The position numbers were made by a program, and so were the translations under genes. The notes beneath the pieces were generated by a model that saw nothing but the letters and a program-made list of their open reading frames with translations, was not told where the DNA came from and searched no databases. Positions 42,299 through 53,119 of a DNA stretch of 64,000 nucleotides are shown in pieces. Numbering within the stretch: the stretch's first letter is position 1; each line of letters opens with the position of its first letter. Source of the DNA: Tritrichomonas musculus (Eukaryota; Parabasalia; Tritrichomonadida; Tritrichomonadidae); the NCBI GenBank assembly GCA_039105265.1, contig JAPFFF010000066.1, forward strand, positions 62,001-126,000, given 5' to 3'.

Positions 42299-43399
42299 TT
42301 AATAAAAATCATTATTCATATGCTTAAATGCATAATCAATACTTGACTTACAAACAGAAACAAATTTTTTGTCTGCCAATTGCATATAGTCGTTTTCCTT
42401 GAACCAATCGAATTCCAAAGCCTCCTCCACAGTGATTCTATCAGAAGGATCCTTTTGCAGCATTTCATAAATAATTTTCCAAGCAGCGCCAGGGATCTCA
42501 TCAGGACGCTCCAACTCATTATTTAGTAGGCATTTCTGTATCATATCAACGTTATTCAAATTATTTTCATCAAATTTGAATGGAAAACGATGGCAAAAGA
42601 GAACAAAAGCACAAATTCCGAGCGCCCAGATATCAGCAGCGTAATCATGCTGACTTTCAAAGAAAACTTCAGGTGCCATGTAACACGGCGTTCCTACTTT
42701 TTGTGTAGAATAATCAACTATTTTTTCGGCAAAATCAAAATCTGTCAAATGAATTTTCACAGGCAAAATTGAATCAATCAAAAAATTCTCCAATTTTATA
42801 TCATTATGAACAATTTTCTTAATTTTTAAAGCTTGTAAAATATTTAGAATTTGAAGCATAATGTAACTTATTTCCAGTTCTTTTAATTTGTTGTCTCTAT
42901 AGCCATAATCAAAAAGATCTGAATATTGATAATATTTCATCACAAAAAAAAAACTTTCTTGGCCAAAATAAGGCATCGTAAATGATGATTCAAGTTGGAT
43001 AAAGTTTGGATCACCGTCAAAAATGCTTAGAATTTCTAGTAGCGCCTTCACACTTTCAATATCTTTTGTTGTATTATATGGTAATACTTTAATGGCAAAT
43101 AGAGGAGCTTTCTTGCTTTGACCGTCTCCAGATTTACAAGCTATATAAATGGGATTTAATGAATTAGCCATTATTCTATTCATAAAATTATATGGGATCT
43201 TTTTATTTTTACATAATATGTCCAATTCAATTATCTCTCTTTCAATCAGTATATTTTGATCTTCCATTTCTTCTTCTTCAATCTGTATATATTCTTCTTC
43301 TTCTTCTTCTATCTGCATATATTCTTCTTCACTTTTTTTCCCCATTTCCTCTTCGCTTTCTTCTTTGCTTTGAAATATTTTCGAACAAAGAATCCCCAT
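42299..43399 (-). CDS. Protein kinase with predicted N-myristoylation
   Basis: The protein has 366 residues. The start MGILCS fits an N-myristoylation site (Gly2, Ser6), with Cys5 as a possible palmitoylation site, so membrane attachment is likely. Residues 12-55 are Glu-rich. The kinase domain spans ~70-335: no classical glycine-rich loop, catalytic Lys104 (FAIKVL), catalytic loop HNDIKLEN with Asp200 and Asn205 (HRD changed to HND), metal-binding motif DFD at 220-222 instead of DFG, MAPE 241-244, and DIWALG ~256. The architecture is closest to CAMK-like kinases. Key catalytic residues are present, so it is probably active despite HND and DFD. The stop TAA is followed by A (TAAA). An Inr-like TCATT lies just upstream of the ATG. 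Confidence 0.85.
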   Translation of the reverse strand: MGILCSKIFQSKEESEEEMGKKSEEEYMQIEEEEEEYIQIEEEEMEDQNILIEREIIELDILCKNKKIPYNFMNRIMANSLNPIYIACKSGDGQSKKAPLFAIKVLPYNTTKDIESVKALLEILSIFDGDPNFIQLESSFTMPYFGQESFFFVMKYYQYSDLFDYGYRDNKLKELEISYIMLQILNILQALKIKKIVHNDIKLENFLIDSILPVKIHLTDFDFAEKIVDYSTQKVGTPCYMAPEVFFESQHDYAADIWALGICAFVLFCHRFPFKFDENNLNNVDMIQKCLLNNELERPDEIPGAAWKIIYEMLQKDPSDRITVEEALEFDWFKENDYMQLADKKFVSVCKSSIDYAFKHMNNDFY

Positions 43400-43408
43400 T
43401 TGGGTTAA

Positions 43409-43416
43409 TGATTATC
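43409..43416 (-). promoter_or_regulatory. Initiator-like TCATT upstream of the kinase
   Basis: On the minus strand the sequence reads AATCATTAACCCAAATG. TCATT fits the trichomonad Inr and lies about 12 bases before the ATG. Short leaders are typical for trichomonads. Confidence 0.4.
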
Positions 43417-44303
43417 CTAAATTTGTGAGAATAAAATTTGTGAAGATTCTGTGAAATAATTGTGAGTCTTCGCAAAAATTGATATAGGATTATATAAAAA
43501 AAAACTTTTTAATGGGTATAAAGTCGGATTCAAAATGCTTAGCTAGGCTTTTGTATCCAGTGAACTGAGTGTCCATTTTCGACTTTTTGTAAAAAGCTGT
43601 CACTTTTTGTGGACATAAAACTGCTTTTTTATTTAGTATTTTATTCAAAGATTTGTGTTGAAGTATCCAAATAATATTTTAAGGGTCGAGTTTAATAGAA
43701 AATTTGAATTTTCACAAAAATTGAATTAAAATGCTCTAGTATTTTTATTCTTTCAAAATAAGATATTATCATTAAAAATAATTCAAATTTCTTTATTCCT
43801 TAAATTTTAATTTTCAATAATATTTTATGATTATAGTGTATATTTTTAGTATGTAAAATGTATAAATACTTATTTAATTGTATTTATTAATATAATTAAT
43901 GCTAATTATTAGATTTTTAACAAGATAATTGATACTTATATATATTGAATCTTCAGAATTTAAAATGAAATAAAAATATTTTCATATCATTATATTTAAT
44001 GTTTTTTTATTATATAAATATATTTCTGCATTTTATATATTATATTATAATAATATTAAAATAATAAAACTTTATTTATTGATTATAATCGAGATATAAT
44101 ATAAATACTATATTGAATAAATAAAATTTATAAAAAAATTGTGTGTAAATTTCAAACTTTATTAAAAAAAAAAAAAAAACACCTTTTTTGTCATCATTAC
44201 AAAGTATATAATTATATTTTATGATCTAAATAAGCATAATTATTAATAAATATTCTATCTAAATAGTAAAAAGATAGAATATAATTTTTTTCTGAATATT
44301 TTT

Positions 44304-45187
44304 TTAAGGGACAACAGACATATTTTTTGTAAACCTTTGAATAATCAATAAACTCATAGAATATAAAATTGAATAGTAGCTTTTTAGGAAAAAGTTTAGG
44401 TCAAAAATTATAATATTTCGCTAGAACGATCAATTTTTCTTCTTCTCAATTTATTCATTCTATCAAAAAAATTGGAATATGATAAAATTAAGAATAAATT
44501 TAAACAGTATTTAAATAAAATAATTTATTGCAATAAGAATTTAATAAAAATATATTGAAAATAAAGATTATATGTATATAAGGCGAATTTTTGAGATAAT
44601 TGGCCTTATCAATTTTTTATTTGGTTTTATTTTCCCGTCTTATTAGAACTATCACGAACTATTACATTAGAAAATCCTTACAAATATTATTCAACAATTC
44701 AAATATTAAAAGAATCTAAGTTAACAAAAGCTTTTAAGTGTGAAAAATCAATACAAATTACCATAATCAATAAACCTGCTTATTAAAATGTTTCACAACT
44801 TCATATAAAGAATCAATTAGATTGTAAGGTTGTAATATGATGACAATATTCGTTTTATTTGCATTTTATAAATATTCAAATCATAAATCAGTATTAGCAT
44901 TTTTTACATCATAATAACAGTAAATTGCTTAAGTGGGTATATAATACTTTTAAAATTATATTATCTGAATCAAATTTTCATCCTTTATTTAATAAATATT
45001 TTTATTTCTATTTAATTTTTTATTTCTTTGGATAAGAAAATACTCAATATGATGTTCATGAATATATACAATATTAATAATTACTATTTCCCATTTTTAA
45101 AAACCAAGAATATTAAAAATTTCATTTTGTGGGAACTCATTGAATTTTACTCTTTCAATTTTCAAAATTTTGTCTGTTGTCCCTTAA
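44304..45187. mobile_element. TTAA-flanked MITE, 876 bp
   Basis: TTAA occurs at 44,304-44,307 and 45,184-45,187, directly outside the inverted ends GGGACAACAGACA / TGTCTGTTGTCCC. TTAA duplication is the mark of piggyBac and Kolobok elements. There is no ORF. It carries the dispersed repeat shared with 18,826-18,920. It is inserted in the hAT-like element at 43,543-47,316. A Kolobok-like transposase remnant lies at 60,580-61,718 and could be from a related source (inference). Confidence 0.75.
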
Positions 45188-45711
45188 AAATAAAAATAAA
45201 AATTAAAAATTAGATATCATATGAAATATTTGATGCTTCTTATTTAAAATAGATAGATTTTTTTGGTAAAAATATTTGTATAATTTGCCAAAATTTAATA
45301 AATTTAAAAAAAAAAAATTGAAAAAAAAATTTAAAAATTTAATTTTTACATTCATTTCTCACCTTATATAAATATTATTAATGTTTGATAAAATTTAATA
45401 TGAATTCATGTATTAATTAAAGAATCATAAAATAAATAAAAAACTTTTAATATTCTTAAATGATAAAGATATTAAAAAAAATTAAAATTTTCTCTCAAAT
45501 ATTTTGTGAAAAAAAACTTAAAAATTGAATTTAAAATTTTCATAAAATTTTAACTCAAAAATAAGGGAAAATTTTTTTCGAGTAAAATTTTATGAAAGAA
45601 ATATGTTTATCTTATTTAAAAACAATGTAATAAATTTATAAATAATAAATATTATTATCAAAATTAATAATAAAAATAATTACAGTTTTATATAGCATAA
45701 TCCTGAAATTG

Positions 45712-46324
45712 ACTAGTTATAGACTTGTTAAAAGTCCGGGACAAATGCACTTTTCATGGACTTTTTGTGGACTCGGGACTTGGCGTGGACCTAACAAACC
45801 TTGTCAATTTATTTTTATTTTATATCTCAAAAAAGAACTCAATTTTTGCATATATTTTATAGTTTATTTGTTTATTTAATTTTTTTTTGTTTATTTAAAT
45901 AGAAAAGTAGTAACTAATATGAGTAAATTATATTTGAATGTTTTTAATCATGAAAAAAAATGTCATAAACAATTGAAAGAATTCTGGAAATCCTGGCAGA
46001 TGGACCAAAATATTTCAAAGAAATTTTATAATTCTTTTATTTTGTGAAAAAATAAAAAATGCTAAAAAAATTGAAAGAATTTTATTAGTCCTGGCAGATG
46101 GACCTGTGTATTTCAGAGAAATAATAATTCGATCATTTATTTTGTGAATAAAAAAAAATGCTAAAAATATTGAAAGAATTTTGGAAGTCCTAGCAGATGG
46201 ACCAGAGTATTTCAGAGAAATTATAAATAATTTTTATTTTGTGAATAAATAAAAAATGCTAAAAAAAATTGAATGAATTTTGTAAGTCCACAGGTCCATG
46301 GACTTTAACAAGTCTAACTAGTTA
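45712..46324. mobile_element. hAT MITE, 597 bp, with internal ~98-bp tandem repeats
   Basis: The ends TAGACTTGTTAAAAGTCC (45,720) and the complement of the right end, TAGACTTGTTAAAGTCC (46,316), are bounded by the 8-mer ACTAGTTA on both sides (45,712-45,719; 46,317-46,324). Inside are three to four ~98-bp units, each with TTGAAAGAATT, CAGATGGACC and TATTTCA(A/G)AGAAAT. No ORF. It is inserted in the hAT-like element at 43,543-47,316. Confidence 0.8.
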
Positions 46325-47525
46325 TATTATTTGATAAAATTTAATGTTCATTATATAAACATGAAATATAATAAATAAATCAATAATAGATATATATTTA
46401 AAGTAAAATATTTAAATTCTCTAGTATTTATATAAAAAATCATAAATAATAATTAAAATTTTCTCATTGAAATAGTTTGAATGAGTTTCTAATCATTATT
46501 TTTTACTTCTCAATTACTGTATTAGAATAAAATTCAATGAAATTCTGAGGAAGATTTTTTTCATTCAAATTTGATAAGAATAAGTTTTGAGAGAAATTCA
46601 ATGCATATTCAATTTTGAGGGACAAAAATATAAAACAAAATGGCCGCCCGAGATCGTAGCGTTTAATATTCGGAAAAAGATATATTACTATGGATACATC
46701 AAAAAATAAAAGTACGATTGCAGAAAAAGCAAATCTTTAGAGCATAAAAATAATATTTTAATATTTCCATAAATAACAAATATTTAACCCAAAAAAACTC
46801 CAATTATATTAAAATAAGGCAAGAATAGTACAAATGTTAAAATAAAATTAAAAAATAAAAAATTCATTCTACCTAAAAAGTTTTAAAAAATTGAGAGGAA
46901 ATTGAATACTCAAACTCGACCCTTAATGGATACTTTATTTTTACTTTAATAAACTCATTAATATAAGAAAAAAAGCAATAATAAATTTCTTAAACACCTA
47001 CTATTCTTAATTTTTTAAAAAAAACCTCTCAAATATGAATTATAAACTTTTCAAATTCACTAAGAATGATTTTGACCAAGAAGATCAACATTTGAAATAA
47101 AAAATAAAATTCAATGTAAATTTGGAGCGATATAATTGGTCAAACGAAATATACATTCAAAATAATCAATGAAAATTGAAAGGTGTATCCAAGATTGAAT
47201 TAAAGTGTCCATTTTGGCGATTTTGGATCCTCAAATTCTCTCAAAACACAACGAACAAAAATGAGTATCCATTGGATACTTTTTGAATACAAACTCGTTT
47301 GGACATAAAAGCCTAGATGCTTAGGACATTCTCTCAAAAAAATTCTGATAAAAGTGAAAAACAAAATTTTCAATTGAATACTAATAAAATTTCATTTATT
47401 TTAAGCCAAGAAGAGCAATATGAATAAATCATACCCAAAAAAAGCATTTTTAAAAAAGAATCATCACTTTAAAACATCTTGAGAATAGATATTTATGCTC
47501 CAGATAGAAATTTCTTAAATTATTA

Positions 47526-47652
47526 TAAATAAGCTAGGCTTTAAATTGGTGGTCATTTTAGGTTGGAAATAACCTGTATTAAAGCATTTTATAGCTCCAA
47601 GCGACCAGTTGCCAAAAAGTGGTCATTGACTATTTAAAGCCTAGTAAATAAG
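47526..47652. mobile_element. 111-bp micro-MITE, hAT-like
   Basis: The 13-bp perfect ends CTAGGCTTTAAAT / ATTTAAAGCCTAG bound 47,534-47,644. The 8-mer TAAATAAG is duplicated outside (47,526-47,533; 47,645-47,652). The first nine bases of the ends equal those of the 3.8-kb element next to it, so one transposase family probably moved both. Confidence 0.75.
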
Positions 47653-47973
47653 ATTAATGCTAGGTTTTACTGTCCAGACGAGTTTTCATAGAAAAAGTCA
47701 TAGAAGTATCCATATCCACTTTCAATTTTATCTTTTAGGTCTCAATAAAAAGATTTCTTCTAAAGTTTTCTTTCTTAATTTCCGTTTTATTTGAGGTTGA
47801 CCCTTTTTCATTTTCAGAGTATCTCTGAATTTTGAATGCAGCTTGTGACACTTTTGAATGGATTTCTAGGGTAATTTAAAAAGTTTGCCTCAAGCTAATT
47901 GAATCCGACTTTAGTAACTTAAATAACTTATTTTTTGGCAAAATCATTTTTTCAAAATATCTTTTTCAAAAAT

Positions 47974-49797
47974 AAATACCCATAAAACTCACAAAAAATG
48001 TGAGTTTGCGACAATTCAATACTAAATTGAAATTTTAATTTTCTTTCAAAAATTGTGAGGCTTTAGCAGATCCATACATTTTCTAAAATAAAAAACAATA
48101 TTTACACCATCCCTTGATCCTGAGAGCTATCTCTTAGCTATCTTGTGCATTAGGAAGAATATTCTTATCGTTTCATTCAATAACAAAGCAATTATTTCCG
48201 AATATTTCAAAATCCAAATATCTCAAATTTATCTCTATAAGATCATTCAATTAATTACATATTAGAAACAACGATATCGAAATAAAAACAAATAGATACT
48301 TACTTGTTCATACAAATCACTTGTTTCTATTCATAATTAATTTCAAAAAAATTCTTAATGAAGGAGTTAATTACTTACGTTTAAATGCATGTGTTTACTA
48401 TAAAATCCAAAATAGCTTGCTAAAAGTTTTCAAGTATGTAAAGATCTTTGATATTCTACAATATTTTTTTATTTTTCTCCTTTTTACATTTTTTTTTTAA
48501 TAATAAAATGATTTTTTGCTAAATCTTATTTTATATATTATGCTTGTTGTTCAAAATGTTGTAATATTCATAATTTTATTATCAATATTTATAGAAATAA
48601 TTTTATGTTTTGATATTTTCATCATATAATTATTGTATGGAATTTAATTTTTAATCAAAATAATTAAATATTTGCAGACACCATGCTTTTTTTCAAATCA
48701 TTATGAAAAAATGTTAAAAATTTTACGAATCATATTATTCAAATTGTAAATCTTAAATAATTAAAAAGAGAGCAACATGAATTTTAACTGAAACACTTCA
48801 AAAACGACTTTAAAAAGGCGCCAAATTTGAGAAAAAAAAATGGCGCCAAATTTGATAAAAAAATCTACAAATTCATCCATATCTTTTGAAATATTTTTAT
48901 TAAAAAAAAATTAATTAACAAAATCAATTATACAACTATTATCTGATTTATTTTTAGTATAATTTTTAAATACCTAATTAAATGAAAAAAAATATTTTTT
49001 AAATATTTGAAATAAACTATGAAAACAGGATGATAATATCATTTATTACTGATTTAATAAAATTGGTAATAATAGTTTTCACTAATATTAAATTTTTCTG
49101 AGATTATTTAAAAAAACAGATGTTTTCCTGAAAAGTAAATTTGAAACATTTAATATAAACCTTATAGCTGTATGAAACAGTATGATGAATATCATAAATT
49201 GAAATTTAAAAGATAATGCCAAAATTTAAAAACAATATTTAATAAGGTTTTTTAACATACGTTTTTTTCAAAAAATAATATAAATTCATGATGCACAAAC
49301 TTTATATGAAACTATTTTTTATAATAATTTTCAGCAATATTAAAAAAAAGTATTCAATTATTTGATATCTGTAAAATAGCTATTTTTTGATATCAAGATT
49401 TTGGATTAAAAATGAGATATTGATAAGATCAAAGCATGTTAATAGCAAATTGTGCGATTATACATCGTTTTGCAAAAACCATTTCGAAATATGATCAAAA
49501 TAATTATTATGTTTTTCAGCAAATTTGGTATATATTTGGATGATTAATAAAATTAAAATCTTTGATATCAGCTGAAAATAATGGCTTAAAAACAAAACAT
49601 GAGATATTGATTCAGAACGAAATATGGACTTTTTAATTTTCTAATTTTCACAAAATATTAAAATTAAATGTATCAATAGAAAAAATTGAATAAAAATTAA
49701 AAAAAAGATTTTTTTTCTGAGTAATTTCATAATTTTTTTGAAAAGAATTCATTCAATTGTCGCAAACTCACATTTTTTGTGAGTTTTATGGGTATTT
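47974..49797. mobile_element. 1.8-kb region with 43-bp perfect inverted ends
   Basis: The left arm (47,974-48,016) starts AAATACCCATAAAACTCACA and ends TTTGCGACAATT; the right arm (49,755-49,797) is its exact complement. Each arm itself contains the hairpin ACTCACA/TGTGAGT. Flanks TCAAAAAT and CCAAAATT are similar but not identical, so a target duplication is only possible. The interior is AT-rich and noncoding and holds GGCGCCAAATTTGA twice (48,817 and 48,840). Confidence 0.6.
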
Positions 49798-50256
49798 CCA
49801 AAATTCGTTTGAAATTTAATTTATATCAATCAAAAATAATGGGAGAAAAATATTTAAATCAAGTAAATATACATTTTTTTTTTATCATTGGTTGATATCA
49901 CGATGATGGATTAGTATAGATTTAAAATTAATTTTTTATATTTGCCATGTATCAAATACTTTGTTAAAACTATCATCTCTTAAATTTATCGTATATATTT
50001 TTCGAAAATCAATTTTTATTAAAAAAAGTTTGATAAAATGAATTGTATCTAGTTCAATATTTGATATTTAACCTTATAATCATTATTTTTATTATATTAT
50101 AATCTAATTATTCATATATCTCCCAAAACCTGAAATACGCTCCACCAATGCATCGGAGAAATGATTTGAACTTAACGTGAAGTTTTTGTATCATATAATT
50201 AATAAACCAATTAACAATGCAATGTTAAAATAATAATCGATTGTATTCATATTTAT

Positions 50257-51785
50257 TATAGTGTCACAAAAAAAGATTGATAGAAGATTTGAATAGTTTA
50301 TTTTTTATGTAATACAAAAAGTTATTGATAATAATCACCTCAATTTTTACATACTTTTATTTCACTAAGCAAAAAGAAATAAGGGTTTATGATTTGTCAA
50401 TTAATGTTAAGTCAATTGAATTTTATAAAATTAAACTATCAAATAGCAAAATAGATTTATTCTTTAAATAAATGTATTTCAAAAATTTGATAAAATTGAG
50501 AGGAAATTTTATATCCTCGTATTTTGAATGAAATTTATTTTTTAAAATAAAAATTAAAATATATCATTTTTTTTAATGATTCCAGACTGTTTTTCACTTC
50601 CAAAAAATCAAAGAGATAGATACGAATTAATTAATAGTGTTTACAATGTTAGCCATAGTTTAGCTGGAACTGCAACAGCACTTCAGATAACAACTAACAC
50701 CGTTAAAGCAGCAAGAGATTGGGTGGCAAATGGAAGACCTCCATTAAAAAAAATTGGAAGACCGCAAGCTATTAGCAAAAATATTAAATATTTTATCCTT
50801 ATAAATACTATTTTTTATCCACAAACCTCGGCTGAAGAATTATCTCAGCATATCCAAAACTGCTTTGGTGTCTCAATAGGAAGAGCAACTTTAAATAATG
50901 CGAGACACAAACTTGGATTTAAGTATGCTTCCAGAATTCTTGTTCTTCATTTTAATAGAATTTCTTTGCAAACTCGAGTCAACTTTGCACAATGGTTTTT
51001 AAATGCCGGTATTAACCATAGAACAATTATATTCTCTGACGAGAGTTGGTTCGTTTTAGGACCAAACAATTATTATGTTTGGCGTATCCCAGGTGATGAT
51101 TATAATACAGTCACCAGAGTAAACGATTTGCACCCGCCCAAAGTTATGATATGGGCAGGTATCGGGTTCAATTTTAAGACGGACCTATTTTTTTTACACA
51201 GAGTGTAAATTCAAATATTTACATTAAAGAAGCCATTGTAGGCAGCCATTTAAAATATCATGCCGATAAAGCATATGGTTATAATCAATGGCTTTTCCAG
51301 CAAGATAACGCTAAGCCTCACACGGCGGTTAATACAATTCAAGCCTTACATAAACTTAGAATCAATACACTTCCACAATGGCCCCCATATTCGCCCGATT
51401 TATCTCCTATAGAGATAATTTGGGCGATTATGAAGAAGCGTGTAGATAAATATAAGCCAAAAAATATATATCAATTAAAAGAAATTATAAATTATGTTTG
51501 GCACAAACTCGATTACTTCACAATAGATTGTTTAATAGATTCATTCCCTTTTCGACTTCAAAAATGCATTCAGAATAATGGAAATGAAGTTAAATTTCCA
51601 TGATTTTTTGCAACTTTTTCTTAATAAATTTTTTTTTTTTAAACTTTTTGAATATTTGAGAAGAAAAAAAAGATTGATTTAAACCGGAACTTTTAGAAAG
51701 AAAACGATCAGATTTTTGATAACAAAAAAGTGTACTAAACCTTTTTTGAATTTGATTTCTATCAATCTTTTTTGGTTTCACTATA
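50257..51785 (+). mobile_element. Tc1/mariner element with complete ends
   Basis: The element spans 50,259-51,783 (1,525 bp) with TA on both sides. The ends TAGTGTCACAAAAAAAGATT and, from the right, TAGTGAAACCAAAAAAGATT match over about 30 bases (AAAAAAGATTGATAGAA). One transposase gene occupies most of it. The element looks young: the ends are nearly identical and the gene has one disruption. Confidence 0.88.
50576..51603 (+). pseudogene. Tc1/mariner transposase (DD35E spacing), one frameshift
   Basis: About 342 residues if read through. An N-terminal helix-turn-helix pair (to ~65) is followed by the hinge word IGRPQAISK. The DDE domain has the first Asp in FSDESWF, the second Asp in FQQDNAKPH, and Glu in SPDLSPIEIIW, with 35 residues between the second Asp and Glu (classical Tc1 has 34). 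The frame breaks at an 8-T run at about 51,188-51,195 and continues to TGA at 51,601-51,603. The length differs from a whole frame by one base, which fits loss of one T. A base-call error in the homopolymer is the alternative. It would act in the nucleus by cut-and-paste at TA. Confidence 0.85.
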
Positions 51786-52543
51786 TTATAGAATACAATA
51801 AATTAATTATATTTTAAATAAGATATTTGCAAAAATAAAATGTGATCCGTCATATAATTAGTATTATTTTCAAAATTAAATATCTATAGAATTATTCTTA
51901 ATTAATTGAAATATTCGATATTATTTTTTCTGATATTTTGAAATAATATATTGAAATCAAAGAAAAGTTCTCAAATAAATGTTGATTTTAAACTATTAAT
52001 ATCTTTTGGAAAATACATTTTAAATGCAATTATTTAAATTACAGCGCGAAATTAGCGTTGTGAGAATGAAACTGCCACTTTAAGAAATAATAAAATTTAC
52101 TTGAAAATAATGTAACCATACTCTAATCAATTAATTTTGTTTTTCATAAACTATTGAAATATTCCAGTTATTTATCGCCTAAACTAATGATATATTCCAA
52201 CTAGTCATTTGCACCAGTAATATATTCATAGAATTTAGAACATTTATGCAATATTAACTTCGAGGTTTAGATTGATCAACAATCAACGAAATGTGAATAT
52301 GTATTGTCGATTCATTCAATGACTTCATGTATGCTTCTGATTGGTAAAGAGTAATTTAATTATTTATACAGATCTTATCAATTCATTCATAAATCAGCCT
52401 ATACCTCCAAAATCACGAAATAAATCTACAGATCTCTCTAATTTACATTTTAAATATATAATATATTTCAGAAATAGAGATTTTTCATTTACTTTTTATT
52501 TATTTATGGCCAAGATTATTAATAATCTTTATTATATGTAAAT
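51786..52543. other. AT-rich DNA between Tc1/mariner element and hAT gene remnant
   Basis: No gene is recognised. If the hAT boundaries at 50,142 and 53,790 are right, this is hAT interior. Confidence 0.4.
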
Positions 52544-53119
52544 CTACTCATCGTCATCTTTAGCTAATTCGTGCAATCTTAATCTTGATTTTACAACAGG
52601 AACTGAAACATTGGACATTCTATCGTTTTGGATCGCTTTTTGAAATAAAAATCTTTCAACAATCGCTTCAGATGAAAAGGATGATTTATAGCGAAGAGCT
52701 AAATCGGAAAATATTTCCTATTGTTCGTCAAAACAATATGTCTTTCTCCAAAAAAGGTATGGGTTTTCTTGAGAATATTTCATAAAATCAAGTTTAAGTG
52801 GATCTTCGAATAATAATATATCTAGCATTTCTTCAATATATTCATCTGATTTATCAAGTATTTTTCCTTTTTCTATTAATTCTGATTTCGCAATTTGATA
52901 TAAATTTCTGAAAATATCTTGTTTTATTCTTTTTTCAAATGGTTCATTGATTATCTCATTGTATGTATCATTTGAGTCAGAATCATTGTTCTCATCAAAC
53001 TTTAATATTTGTTCGTTAAATTCGATACTCGTTATATTTGAAATTAAATTGAATTTCTTTACATCACAACTCATTTTTTCCGTGTATATTAGTTGGAGTC
53101 CATCCTGGAGGAGCATCAT
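52544..53119 (-). pseudogene. hAT transposase C-terminus with dimerisation region
   Basis: About 190 codons. An acidic stretch with DENNDSDSNDTYNEI leads to LDFMKYSQENPYLFWRKTY, then an in-frame TAG (52,718-52,720). The frame goes on as SDLALRYKSSFSSEAIVERF and FQKAIQNDRMSN. The motif SSEAxVER followed by IQxDRM is the C-terminal hAT dimerisation signature (compare SSAxSER in Ac-like elements). The N-terminal catalytic part is absent or too decayed to see. The frame ends with LHELAKDDDE. Confidence 0.65.

Larger units (their letters stand above)
43535..47324. mobile_element. hAT-like element, 3.77 kb, itself holding two insertions
   Basis: The ends CTAGGCTTTTGTATCCAG and (complement of the right end) CTAGGCTTTTATGTCCAAAC face each other at 43,543 and 47,316. 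The 8-mer ATGCTTAG flanks both sides (43,535-43,542; 47,317-47,324). Subtracting the two inner elements leaves about 2.3 kb of AT-rich DNA with no transposase recognised. The 8-bp duplication indicates hAT type. Confidence 0.7.
43516..47916. mobile_element. Outer element of a nest: 15-bp TIR, GTA flanks
   Basis: TAAAGTCGGATTCAA (43,519-43,533) and its exact complement (47,899-47,913) form a 15-bp perfect inverted repeat, each flanked by GTA. Almost all of the inside is later insertions: the 3.8-kb element at 43,543-47,316 and a 111-bp element at 47,534-47,644. The superfamily is not determined; a 3-bp duplication would fit PIF/Harbinger, but the target is not TWA. No transposase is seen. Confidence 0.5.

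Noticed and set aside
47660-47700. Second hAT end (CTAGGTTTTACTGTCC) next to the 111-bp element
   Set aside because: The word resembles the 3.8-kb element's ends, but no partner end or 8-bp duplication of GATTAATG was found.
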